Of a stretch of DNA of 29,889 nt, positions 8,199-15,813 are shown in pieces. Each line of letters starts with the position of its first letter. Position 1 is the stretch's first letter. The position numbers were made by a program, and so were the translations under genes. The notes below the pieces were generated by a model. The model was not told the DNA's origin. It was given only the letters and a program-made list of their open reading frames with translations, and ran no database searches. Source of the stretch: Bordetella parapertussis (GTDB lineage Bacteria; Pseudomonadota; Gammaproteobacteria; Burkholderiales; Burkholderiaceae_B); assembly GCA_945862495.1 (NCBI GenBank), contig CAMAYM010000020.1:1-29889 (forward strand), written 5' to 3'.

Positions 8199-8555
8199 AT
8201 GGTTAAACCATATGAAAAATCCTTGATTTTTACGTTATCCGGCCTATTGTTCTTGACTGGCATGGGTGTGAGCGGTGATGTGTCGGCACAACGCCAGATT
8301 CCACTCCCTCCGCCTCCGCCGATCATTTGGCCCGACGAACGTCCAGCTGATCCGGCACGCTGGACACAAGAAGATGTCACACCAGAGCAAAAATTTGATA
8401 CAGCACGAAAAGAGGCAGTCGCCGCGCAACAAATAGCGCTGGACTACTGCAAATCACTGCCAGTTTCAGATCAAGCCTTGTGCCTGGCTCAGTCTAAGCT
8501 AGAGTTTGAGAAAGAAATGGCGGATATCAAATCCAAATTTGGAATCACTCGCTAA
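8199..8555 (+). CDS. Small secreted proline-rich hypothetical protein
   Basis: 118 residues that I do not recognise. A signal peptide (hydrophobic 9-25) ends near DVSAQ. Just after it lies a polyproline stretch (PLPPPPPIIWP, about 36-46), and the C-terminal half is helical and charged with two cysteines (YCKSLP and ALCLAQ), which could form a disulfide in the periplasm. A strong ribosome binding site (AGAGAGGGA) precedes the ATG. It sits alone between divergent prx and convergent doxX. The coding potential is convincing; the function is unknown. Confidence 0.7.
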   Translation: MVKPYEKSLIFTLSGLLFLTGMGVSGDVSAQRQIPLPPPPPIIWPDERPADPARWTQEDVTPEQKFDTARKEAVAAQQIALDYCKSLPVSDQALCLAQSKLEFEKEMADIKSKFGITR

Positions 8556-8571
8556 ACATTTAAAAGGTTTT

Positions 8572-8586
8572 GGTATGCCGCATACC
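8572..8586. terminator. Hairpin between convergent genes, possible bidirectional terminator
   Basis: ggtatg-ccg-catacc is a perfect 6-base stem with a 3-base loop, flanked by AAAA and TTTT tracts on the left (read from the minus strand as ACCAAAACCTTTT). It lies in the 52-base gap between the small secreted gene and doxX, which converge. The downstream T-run for the plus strand is displaced (ggg-tttt at about 8603-8609), so termination in that direction is uncertain. Confidence 0.35.
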
Positions 8587-8607
8587 CGCATTCCCTGATG
8601 ACGGGTT

Positions 8608-9012
8608 TTAATTCATTCGACCTCGGGTACCACCGATACTGAAACGGCCCGCACCTAGAAACGTAATCGCAAGCGCACCAAACAGATACAGACCTTGAAG
8701 CTCTAACAACCATCCACCCGATTTTGTCAGGTGAAAAAGCTGATGACTGTGGGCTAAATAAATGGCAATCAGCATATTCAGCACAATCACAACTGCACTG
8801 GCGCGCGTCACAAGACCAAGAATGAGGAGGGCGGGCGCGATAATCTCCCCGATATACACCCCATAGGCAATCCAAACTGGCCAGCCATTGGCTTGGATCA
8901 GTGCAGAAATGCCTGCGATCCCGTGCATTAACTTAAACAAACCATGCATTAACAACAAAATACCGACAGACAAACGCAATATCAGTTTGCCAATGTCATC
9001 GAAGTTGTTCAT
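8608..9012 (-). CDS. DoxX family membrane protein
   Basis: 134 residues with four predicted membrane helices. The N-terminal LILRLSVGILLLMHGLFKLM segment followed by GISALIQANGWP and a YIGEIIAPALLILGL helix is typical of DoxX/YqjF-like proteins, small inner-membrane proteins loosely tied to thiol or redox homeostasis. A good Shine-Dalgarno sequence (AGGAG) precedes the ATG. It stands alone, divergent from the enoyl-CoA hydratase gene. Confidence 0.88.
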   Translation of the reverse strand: MNNFDDIGKLILRLSVGILLLMHGLFKLMHGIAGISALIQANGWPVWIAYGVYIGEIIAPALLILGLVTRASAVVIVLNMLIAIYLAHSHQLFHLTKSGGWLLELQGLYLFGALAITFLGAGRFSIGGTRGRMN

Positions 9013-9152
9013 TTAAACTCCTAGGGTCGTTAAAGTCGTCAAGCGCATCATAACTGGCGATTCGGTATTATCACCAATGTATAACTTTTTCGATCAATGC
9101 ATCGCAAGAAACAATATTAGTCATTTTAATTGCCATGACACGCGGAGAAAAC

Positions 9153-9953
9153 ATGAACGAAGCCGTCACTTACGAACAAGTAGGGGGTGTTGTCACATTA
9201 ACCCTCAACGAACCTGATACCCGCAATGCCTTGTCACCTGCAATTATTGATGCAATTGTCAGCTATGTTGCACGAATCAATGCGGACTTGACCGTCGGTT
9301 GTGTGATTATCACAGGCGCAGGAGAGGGCTTTTCTTCCGGTGGAAACGTCAAGCGCATGCAAGATAGAAATACTGCCGCCACGCAAAAGGCACCTGTAGA
9401 TATTCGTGCCTACTATACGAACGGGATCCAACGGATACCCATGGCCCTCAATACCCTAGATGCCCCGATTATTGCTGCAGTCAATGGCGCCGCCATCGGT
9501 GCGGGATGTGACTTAGCCTCAATGTGCGATATCCGTATTGCAGGTCGCAGCGCTAAATTTGGCGAAAGTTTTGCCAGAATGGGCCTGGTGTCTGGCGATG
9601 GTGGCGCCTGGTATTTACCCAAAGCGGTTGGGTTGTCAAAAGCCTATGAAATGACCTTTACAGGTGATTTCGTCGATGCAGAAGAAGCTGCTCGGATTGG
9701 TTTAGTCTCCAAAGTGGTCGACGACGCAGCACTGATGGATGCGGCACGCGCTATGGCACAAAGAATCGCCGCGCATCCTGTGCATTCGATTCGGATGAGT
9801 AAACGTTTGATTCGGGACTCGCATCAAGTCAGCTTGCCGATTGCGTTGGATATGGCCGCAGCTTCGCAAGCACTGGTACAGACAACACATGATCATAAAG
9901 AAGCCGTACAGGCGTTTGCAGAGAAACGTCCACCAAAATTCGAAGGTCGTTAA
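9153..9953 (+). CDS. Enoyl-CoA hydratase/isomerase family protein
   Basis: 266 residues from the ATG at 9153, chosen because GGAGA lies just upstream of it; the in-frame ATG at 9135 lacks such a site. Crotonase-fold oxyanion-hole motifs are present (GAGEGFSSGGNVKRM about 55-69; NGAAIGAGCDLASM about 111-124). Of the two catalytic glutamates of true enoyl-CoA hydratase, the one in SKAYEMTFTGD is kept, but the position matching the PEI glutamate appears to be Phe (FGESFARMG). Some other acyl-CoA hydration, isomerisation or cleavage is therefore possible. Substrate unknown; likely acyl-CoA catabolism. Confidence 0.9.
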   Translation: MNEAVTYEQVGGVVTLTLNEPDTRNALSPAIIDAIVSYVARINADLTVGCVIITGAGEGFSSGGNVKRMQDRNTAATQKAPVDIRAYYTNGIQRIPMALNTLDAPIIAAVNGAAIGAGCDLASMCDIRIAGRSAKFGESFARMGLVSGDGGAWYLPKAVGLSKAYEMTFTGDFVDAEEAARIGLVSKVVDDAALMDAARAMAQRIAAHPVHSIRMSKRLIRDSHQVSLPIALDMAAASQALVQTTHDHKEAVQAFAEKRPPKFEGR

Positions 9954-9990
9954 AAATTTGCCCAAAAGTCTGACTGAAGTAAAGGGTTTG

Positions 9991-10004
9991 GGATCATTTG
10001 ATCC
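9991..10004. repeat. Inverted repeat upstream of the ketopantoate-reductase-like gene
   Basis: ggatca-tt-tgatcc is a perfect 6-base inverted repeat with a 2-base loop, located 38 bases after the enoyl-CoA hydratase stop. No T-run follows, so it is a poor intrinsic terminator; it could be a regulator site. Confidence 0.35.
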
Positions 10005-10018
10005 ATACGTATTTAACG

Positions 10019-10034
10019 CATAATGTATATTATG
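10019..10034. repeat. Second inverted repeat, possible operator
   Basis: cataat-gtat-attatg is a perfect 6-base inverted repeat with a 4-base spacer, ending 21 bases before the ATG at 10056 and just before the ribosome binding site (AAAGGA). The size and position suit a dimeric regulator, but no regulator gene is adjacent. Confidence 0.3.
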
Positions 10035-10055
10035 TAAAGTAAAGGATTCGAGTCA

Positions 10056-11036
10056 ATGAAGGTATGTATTTATGGTGCGGGCGCTGTGGGTGGACATCTC
10101 GCTGCCCGTCTGGCTGCCGCAGGACAACACGAAATTTCAGTGATCGCTCGCGGACCGCAACTAGAGGCCATCAAGAAAAATGGCCTGACGGTCTCTCGTG
10201 GTGATGAAGTTCATTCGGGTCGTCCAGATCATGCTACAGATGATCCACGCACACTTGCACCACAAGACATTGTGATCGTATCGTTAAAAGCGCAAGCTTT
10301 ACCAGAGGCAGCGGCTTCCATCGAAGCATTGCTTGCACCAGACGGCGTGGCAGTCTTTGCGACCAATGGCATCCCTTGGTGGTGGCACAAAGGGCTCAAC
10401 GTCCCGCAAACTCCCCTATTTCCCCTTGATCCCAATGGCGAACTTTGGAGTCGCCTAAAAGACAAAAGCTTGGGTTGCGTCATTTATTCGCCCAATGAAG
10501 TAACCGAGCCTGGTGTGATTCGCAGTGCACTCAAAGACCGCTGGATGCTTGGCGAACCTGACGGCGTTGAGTCCGAGCGTCTCACACGTGTCGCCGAGGT
10601 TTTCAAATCGGCGGGAATACGTGGGGTCGCCACGACCGATCTGCGTTATGAGATTTGGTACAAATTACTGATTAATTGTGGCTTGAATCCAGTAGCGGCT
10701 CTGACGCGCTTGCCGACCCCGCTGATGAATAAAAATCCCTTCATCATTGCGTTGAGAAAGTCCGTCATGCTGGAGGTGACAGACATCGCCTTCGCGTGTG
10801 GCACAGATTTACGCGGAAAAATCGATCTGGACGAACTTTGTACACCCACTAAGCGTTCCGGCTCAAATCGCGCATCAATGCTTCAAGACGTCCTAGCAGG
10901 ACGGTCACTCGAGCATGAGGCAATCTTAGGTATTGCTGTAGGCTTAGCAAAAGAACACGGCGTTTCAGCGCCGCGTTGTGAGCTTATGCTCGGGTTAATG
11001 CGTGGACTTTCTGAGTCAATGCAACAACCGAACTGA
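10056..11036 (+). CDS. Ketopantoate reductase (PanE/ApbA) family dehydrogenase
   Basis: 326 residues. The N-terminal Rossmann motif GAGAVGG (7-13) binds NADPH. The central KAQALPEAA segment and the C-terminal YKLLINCGLNPVAALT block carry the lysine and asparagines that bind the 2-oxo acid in this family. True PanE reduces ketopantoate to pantoate for CoA synthesis. The extra aromatic segment TNGIPWWWHKG and the location among catabolic genes suggest a paralogue acting on another 2-oxo acid, so I give no gene symbol. Its 3' end converges with the HpaI aldolase gene across 28 bases. Confidence 0.88.
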   Translation: MKVCIYGAGAVGGHLAARLAAAGQHEISVIARGPQLEAIKKNGLTVSRGDEVHSGRPDHATDDPRTLAPQDIVIVSLKAQALPEAAASIEALLAPDGVAVFATNGIPWWWHKGLNVPQTPLFPLDPNGELWSRLKDKSLGCVIYSPNEVTEPGVIRSALKDRWMLGEPDGVESERLTRVAEVFKSAGIRGVATTDLRYEIWYKLLINCGLNPVAALTRLPTPLMNKNPFIIALRKSVMLEVTDIAFACGTDLRGKIDLDELCTPTKRSGSNRASMLQDVLAGRSLEHEAILGIAVGLAKEHGVSAPRCELMLGLMRGLSESMQQPN

Positions 11037-11064
11037 GGATATATATTTACTTGAGTTTGTTTAA

Positions 11065-11829
11065 TTATTTAAATGCCGCGCGTAGTTCACGCACACCTAA
11101 TGCCAACACGCGTGCATCCACACCTACGGCGACAAACGTACAACCGAGCTTGAGATAGTGCTGTGCCAAGACGCGATCGGGTGTCAAAATGCCGGCGGCT
11201 TTGCCGTGCTTAAGGATGGTGGCAATACCTTTCTCAATCGTCGCAACAACCTCTGGGTGACCGGGATTACCAAGATGACCGAGTGCAGCTGAAATGTCAG
11301 AGGGTCCGAGAAATACCCCATCAACACCCTCCACTGCACAAATCTCATCCAAATTGCTCAGACCCGTTTTGGTCTCTGCCTGAACAAGTAAACAAATTTC
11401 ATCATTCGCAACTTTGACATAATCTTTACGCGAATCCCATCGGGATACGCGGGCAGATCCATAACCCACGCCACGGATACCGTGAGGCGGATAACGTACC
11501 GCTTGAACAAGCTCTCGTGCTTGCTCAGCGGTATCGACCATCGGGATTAGTAGGTTTTGAACACCTAAATCCAACAACTGTTTAATCAAATGTGTCTGAC
11601 CAATCGGCGGACGCGCGACAACCTGAGTGTTGTAAGCCGCACAGGCTTGCAACTGACTGAGAATTGTCAGCGGGTCTGTTGGAGTGTGCTCACCATCCAG
11701 CAACATCCAGTCAAACTCCGCTGTCGCGCAAATCTCGGTCGCAAAAGCGTCGGGAAGAGACACCCATAAACCGATGTTTGCATCCCCTGCTTTCAGAGAT
11801 TGTTTAAACCGATTGGTGTAATCAGGCAT
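11065..11829 (-). CDS. HpaI/HpcH-type class II 2-oxo-acid aldolase
   Basis: 254 residues, the standard length. The catalytic His48 lies in LLDGEHTP and Arg73 in VVARPP. Metal ligands fit the glutamate in VQAETKTGL and the aspartate in VDGVFLGPSDIS. Family members cleave 4-hydroxy-2-oxo acids to pyruvate plus an aldehyde (HpaI, GarL, RhmA); the exact substrate cannot be read from these motifs. The ribosome site GAAGGGA fits the ATG at 11829. It follows the tartrate/D-malate dehydrogenase by 29 bases on the same strand, so the two probably share a transcript and a hydroxy-acid catabolic role. Confidence 0.92.
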   Translation of the reverse strand: MPDYTNRFKQSLKAGDANIGLWVSLPDAFATEICATAEFDWMLLDGEHTPTDPLTILSQLQACAAYNTQVVARPPIGQTHLIKQLLDLGVQNLLIPMVDTAEQARELVQAVRYPPHGIRGVGYGSARVSRWDSRKDYVKVANDEICLLVQAETKTGLSNLDEICAVEGVDGVFLGPSDISAALGHLGNPGHPEVVATIEKGIATILKHGKAAGILTPDRVLAQHYLKLGCTFVAVGVDARVLALGVRELRAAFK

Positions 11830-11858
11830 CTGATCCCTTCACTTAGTCAAACGCTCGA

Positions 11859-12959
11859 TTACTTGGACAGCACTTTGCTGATGGCTTCACCGATCTGAGT
11901 GGTATTGGCTTTTCCACCCAAGTCTGGTGTGTGAGGACCTTGGCTCAACACTTGCTCAATCGCTGTCACAATTGCATCATGCGCATCCAGATAAGGCTTT
12001 TGTTCCGCCGCTGGCATGCCACGACCGAGGTAATCCAACATCAAGGCACCCGACCAGATCATCGCGATCGGGTTGGCGATGTTTTTGCCGTAAATGTCAG
12101 GGGCAGAACCGTGTACAGGCTCAAACAATGAGGGGAACTTGCGATCTGGGTTCAGGTTAGCCGAAGGCGCCAAACCAATCGTGCCGGTACAAGCAGGACC
12201 CAAGTCAGACAGAATATCGCCAAACAAGTTTGAGGCGACGACAACATCAAAACGATCAGGCTGCAAAACAAAGCGTGCGGACAAAATGTCGATGTGCTGT
12301 TTATCAGTCGTGACGCTCGGATAGTCTTTGCCGACTTCAGCAGCACGCTCATCCCAATAAGGCATGCTGATGGCGATACCGTTTGATTTGGTCGCGATCG
12401 TCAAGTGCTTACGCGCACGACGTGAAGCCATTTCAAAAGCAAAACGCAACACGCGATCGCAACCGATACGTGTAAAGATCGACTCTTGAAGAACGATTTC
12501 GCGGTCTGTACCTTCAAACATTTTCCCGCCAACAGCGGAGTATTCCCCTTCGGTATTTTCACGTACAACAAAAAAATCGATGTCGCCTGCTTTACGATTG
12601 GCTAGGGGGCAAGGCACACCGTCAAACAAGCGGACTGGGCGCAAGTTGATGTACTGGTCGAATTCGCGACGAAACTTGAGCAAGGAACCGTACAAAGAAG
12701 TATGGTCCGGCACAATCGAAGGCATCCCTACAGCGCCGAAATAAATGGCATCACAATCTTGCAGATGGCTCTTCCAATCTGCAGGCATCATTTCGCCGGT
12801 TTTTGCGTAGTAATCACAAGACGCCCAATCGAAATGACGGTATTCAAGGTTGAGACTAAATTTTTCTGAAGCGGTCTTCAATACCCGTAAACCCTCGGGC
12901 ATCACTTCCTTACCGATACCATCACCAGGCAGCACTGCAATACGAAATGGGCGACTCAT
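11859..12959 (-). CDS. Tartrate dehydrogenase / D-malate dehydrogenase (decarboxylating)
   Basis: 366 residues of the isocitrate/isopropylmalate dehydrogenase family. Motifs: PGDGIGKEVMPEG (N-terminal NAD region), the substrate-binding LLKFRREFDQYINLRP, VRENTEGEYS, TKSNGIAISMPYWDE, the metal-binding SNLFGDILSDLGP and the NAD-binding EPVHGSAPDIYGKNIANP. The FRREFDQYINLRP and TEGEYS spellings fit the TtuC/DmlA/YeaU subgroup rather than LeuB. The product oxidises tartrate or D-malate with NAD. A strong Shine-Dalgarno sequence (AAGGGGA) precedes the ATG. It starts only 36 bases after the last srf-operon gene, so read-through from that operon is possible. Confidence 0.92.
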   Translation of the reverse strand: MSRPFRIAVLPGDGIGKEVMPEGLRVLKTASEKFSLNLEYRHFDWASCDYYAKTGEMMPADWKSHLQDCDAIYFGAVGMPSIVPDHTSLYGSLLKFRREFDQYINLRPVRLFDGVPCPLANRKAGDIDFFVVRENTEGEYSAVGGKMFEGTDREIVLQESIFTRIGCDRVLRFAFEMASRRARKHLTIATKSNGIAISMPYWDERAAEVGKDYPSVTTDKQHIDILSARFVLQPDRFDVVVASNLFGDILSDLGPACTGTIGLAPSANLNPDRKFPSLFEPVHGSAPDIYGKNIANPIAMIWSGALMLDYLGRGMPAAEQKPYLDAHDAIVTAIEQVLSQGPHTPDLGGKANTTQIGEAISKVLSK

Positions 12960-12995
12960 GCGCTAATCCCCTTGATTAAAGTTATTCGAATCTTA

Positions 12996-14567
12996 CTATT
13001 TTTTACAGTTTGAAGGACCCAAGGCGTCTTGAGCGGCCCGATTGATGCCAGCATTGAGCTCGGCAATGCTGGAAACGCTATATATCTTGCCACCTGTTGC
13101 CTGTGCAACGCAGGCTGCGGCGCCAGTGCCACCAATATCCACCACGTTAATTTTGAGGTGTGGCTTTTGTCTAGCGAGATTTCGGGCAACCATGCAAGGA
13201 TCACCACCGCAGGACTCACCGCCATCAGACACTAACAAAATCGTACTTTCTTTGTTCACGCCATCGACTAGCTTGCCCGCTTCCAAAATTCCATCGGCAA
13301 GCGGCGTACCTTGATGAGGGCGTAAACCTCTCAGCTGGTTAATCATCGCTCCACGTTCTGAGGGGCCGAAGCGTCCTACATTATTTGCGGTAGGACAGGC
13401 ATCGACGACCACCAGTCCAGACCCGATATCTGAAGGCAAACGCCTCATCACATCTATCGTTGCTTGCTGCGCAGTGGTCATTCGCGTCGGTTGACGCGTC
13501 AGATATTCAAACCTTTGTCGATCTTGGGCACTCAAATACTGTATGGCCTGCGGTCTGTTTAATTTGGCAAACAGCCACTGTTCATCCTCACGGGTGGCAT
13601 TGATATTGACCATCATCGAGCCAGACGAATCAAATACCACCACCATTTCAGGTGCAAGTGCTGCAGGACGGTCTTCTGGGCAAAGATTTTTGGCCGTGGT
13701 AATGGTCGCGTGAGGTTTGACCACTGGTTTTGGCTTTGGAGGAGGCGGTGGCGGCACAGGTTTGGGCGGCTTGGGCGGCTCTGGTGCAGGAATGGGTTCA
13801 GGTTCAGGGGCGGGTTCAGGCACAGGTTCTGATACGGGCTCTGGCTCTGGATCAATGACGGGCAGGTCCGCTGGCTTGGGCACGTGAACAGGTTCAGGAG
13901 GCTCGGGAACGACGACAGGCTTAGACAGCTGAGGCTCAGGCTCAGGCGTCACTACCGCAACGGGATCATCCGCCGGCGCGTCAATAAGCAGCTCAACGTT
14001 ATTGAGTGGTGAACGCGGACACCAAAACCACCACAATAAAAACAAAAACAATAGGACAAGCAACGCACCCAAAAGCCATGGCCAGTATGGAGACCTAGCA
14101 GCACTTGCTGCAATAAGCGGGACAATCGGAGCTGCTAAAACCTTTCTTGGGGATTCGGCAACAATGGCATGATCCCAAAACAACAAAACGGGCTGCCCAC
14201 CCACAGAATAAATCGCTTCAAGTGGAGGCTCTGCACTCGCGTCTTGCAGCATCTTCAATAACGATGGATCGTGGGTAGGCTGAGCACCATATGTAGCAGC
14301 GAACTGAGCAATCGCTCGCAAGCGCTCAAATAATGCAGTGCGCAAGTAAATAGCCGCTGACTCAGGCAACTCAACGTAGGGAATGGGTTGTCCTGCAAAA
14401 GATGTATGCCATTGCACCGTGCCATCGGTTAATACCCGAGGCGTTGCGTAAAGCGCCGCCACACTTGGCGGCACAGACGCTCCCAATACGCGCAGAAATG
14501 AATCGTGCAGCGCCTCTAATTCCTGGACGGAACTGTAGGGAAAGTGAAGCTGCACAATTCGATTCAC
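12996..14567 (-). CDS. Membrane-anchored vWA-domain protein with SrfA-like N-terminal domain
   Basis: 523 residues from a GTG start supported by GGAG 8 bases upstream, overlapping the preceding stop. Order: cytoplasmic N-terminal domain (about 37-134), transmembrane helix (about 162-182), a Pro/Glu/Lys-rich linker (207-286) long enough to cross the periplasm or cell wall, and a vWA domain (about 305-510). The vWA has a perfect MIDAS: DSSGS at 313-317, a TPLADG loop threonine near 421 and VSDGGE at 447-452. It therefore probably binds a protein ligand through a metal ion. Cysteine pairs (SCGGDPC and others) suit an oxidising periplasm. The N-terminal domain matches that of SrfA (see findings). 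It is the last gene of the srf operon. Confidence 0.88.
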   Translation of the reverse strand: MNRIVQLHFPYSSVQELEALHDSFLRVLGASVPPSVAALYATPRVLTDGTVQWHTSFAGQPIPYVELPESAAIYLRTALFERLRAIAQFAATYGAQPTHDPSLLKMLQDASAEPPLEAIYSVGGQPVLLFWDHAIVAESPRKVLAAPIVPLIAASAARSPYWPWLLGALLVLLFLFLLWWFWCPRSPLNNVELLIDAPADDPVAVVTPEPEPQLSKPVVVPEPPEPVHVPKPADLPVIDPEPEPVSEPVPEPAPEPEPIPAPEPPKPPKPVPPPPPPKPKPVVKPHATITTAKNLCPEDRPAALAPEMVVVFDSSGSMMVNINATREDEQWLFAKLNRPQAIQYLSAQDRQRFEYLTRQPTRMTTAQQATIDVMRRLPSDIGSGLVVVDACPTANNVGRFGPSERGAMINQLRGLRPHQGTPLADGILEAGKLVDGVNKESTILLVSDGGESCGGDPCMVARNLARQKPHLKINVVDIGGTGAAACVAQATGGKIYSVSSIAELNAGINRAAQDALGPSNCKK

Positions 14568-14571
14568 TCAA

Positions 14572-15087
14572 CTACTCCAAAATAGCTGATTGCTTGCGCA
14601 GCTTTTCAACCTCAACCTCAACTGCTTGAATACGCGTCTGTAACTCTTGAGCGTTGGTTGTACCAGAAGTAACAGGCGTTTTTTGTAAAGCATCCAAACG
14701 TGCTCGGGCAACTTTGATCTGCTCCGTCAGTGCTTGATTTGAGGGATTACTCGCCTGTACCGATCGCAGATAAGCCCCAACGCTTCGCGTGATGTTCGTC
14801 ACGTCAGCACGACGCTTGGTCACATCGGCGGTTACTAGCGTGTTTTTCTTTTCCATATCAGCGACTGCCTGACGCAACAAGACATTATTTTGTCTTTCTG
14901 CTGCAAGCTGCGCTTCCTTATCCTTAGCACGCGCATCATAGGAGCCAGAAAAATCGCAGTTCATTTTGGTCAATAAACCAGCATCTCGCATCGCTTTAGG
15001 ATCACAACCGGCCTTATCCATGGTGCAAGCAGCCACCAAGGTAGTTAGCCCAAGAATAGTGATGACTTTATAGATTCGTTTCATCAT
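14572..15087 (-). CDS. Coiled-coil outer-membrane lipoprotein (srf operon, second)
   Basis: 171 residues of no recognised family. The N-terminal signal ends in a lipobox LVAAC, so Cys21 is lipidated; Thr at the next position predicts outer-membrane sorting. Two more cysteines (GCDPK, MNCDF) could pair. From about residue 50 to the end the sequence is almost wholly charged helix with heptad-like spacing (coiled coil), interrupted near 137 by a short TSGTT turn, and ending QAVEVEVEKLRKQ. A strong AGGGG site precedes tandem ATGs at 15087 and 15084. It follows another coiled-coil lipoprotein by 7 bases and precedes the membrane vWA gene by 4. Confidence 0.75.
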   Translation of the reverse strand: MMKRIYKVITILGLTTLVAACTMDKAGCDPKAMRDAGLLTKMNCDFSGSYDARAKDKEAQLAAERQNNVLLRQAVADMEKKNTLVTADVTKRRADVTNITRSVGAYLRSVQASNPSNQALTEQIKVARARLDALQKTPVTSGTTNAQELQTRIQAVEVEVEKLRKQSAILE

Positions 15088-15094
15088 GTCCCCT

Positions 15095-15802
15095 TTAACC
15101 AGTCACTTTAATCGAAGAGGCTAAACCATACGCCACATCAAGTTGGCCTTTCATCGCATCACGTGTGCGGCTGAGTTGATCAAGCTGACTTTGTAATTGA
15201 CGAACATCGGCACCCACTGCACGCTCTTTTTCAATGATGTCTTGATACTCATCTACACGGGTATTGATATTCGCTAGCTCTTTTTCAAGGAATGCTTTGT
15301 TGGCATTAATGCGGTCGAGCTCTGCTTTGGCCTTCTTTTGGTCAACCTGTTTTGCGGCTACTTGAGCATTCAGTGTCTTCAAAGTTCGCTGATTTTCTTG
15401 TAATACAACGCTAATGTTTTGCATACGGGACTTCAGCTTTTGATTGTCTGCCTGAACATCCACAATAAAAGAATTAATGCGCTGCTCATTATTGGCAAAC
15501 TTTGCGCGACGCTGGTCGAGCAAATAGTTAGCACCAGCACCAACACCACAACCCGCGACAGCAGCAATGGCCATACAAGCAGCCTTATTACCTGAACCAC
15601 TGAGTGCACATGCCAAAACACCAGTCAATGCTCCAGCCGCACAGGCCTGTGCACCTGATTTACTAAAAAACTTTGCGCTTTCACCTTCTGTCAAACGGGG
15701 GTCAACATCACCTCCCCCCATGTTTTGGCAACCTGCCAAGAACAAACAACTGACGATTGCAATAAATGCTGAACGTAATTTAAGATTTGATAGTGAAAAC
15801 AC
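15095..15802 (-). CDS. Glycine-zipper, coiled-coil outer-membrane lipoprotein (srf operon, first)
   Basis: 235 residues from a GTG start with GGAG 8 bases upstream. A lipobox FLAGC (Cys25, then Gln) predicts an outer-membrane lipoprotein. A small-residue-rich stretch at about 52-92 (CAAGALTGVLACALSGSG and AAVAGCGVGAGANYLL) resembles glycine-zipper segments that insert in membranes. Residues about 100-225 are a long predicted coiled coil. No enzymatic motif is visible. The zipper plus coiled coil suggests a structural element bridging the outer membrane and periplasmic partners; that is inference. Confidence 0.78.
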   Translation of the reverse strand: MFSLSNLKLRSAFIAIVSCLFLAGCQNMGGGDVDPRLTEGESAKFFSKSGAQACAAGALTGVLACALSGSGNKAACMAIAAVAGCGVGAGANYLLDQRRAKFANNEQRINSFIVDVQADNQKLKSRMQNISVVLQENQRTLKTLNAQVAAKQVDQKKAKAELDRINANKAFLEKELANINTRVDEYQDIIEKERAVGADVRQLQSQLDQLSRTRDAMKGQLDVAYGLASSIKVTG

Positions 15803-15813
15803 GTTACTACTCC

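Noticed and set aside
9061..9110. Possible doxX promoter (TTGCGA, 17 bases, TTATAC)
   Set aside because: The -10 matches the consensus poorly; not distinguishable from chance.
9135..9152. Upstream in-frame ATG of the enoyl-CoA hydratase-like gene
   Set aside because: It contains the ribosome site (GGAGA) of the ATG at 9153, which fits the family start better.
13613..13855. Open frame within the proline-rich linker region
   Set aside because: It is a by-product of the biased Pro/Glu/Lys codons of the vWA gene linker in another frame.
13730..13930. Repetitive DNA as a possible CRISPR or tandem repeat array
   Set aside because: The repeats are irregular Pro-Glu and Pro-Lys codon strings of one protein linker, without equal repeat units and spacers.
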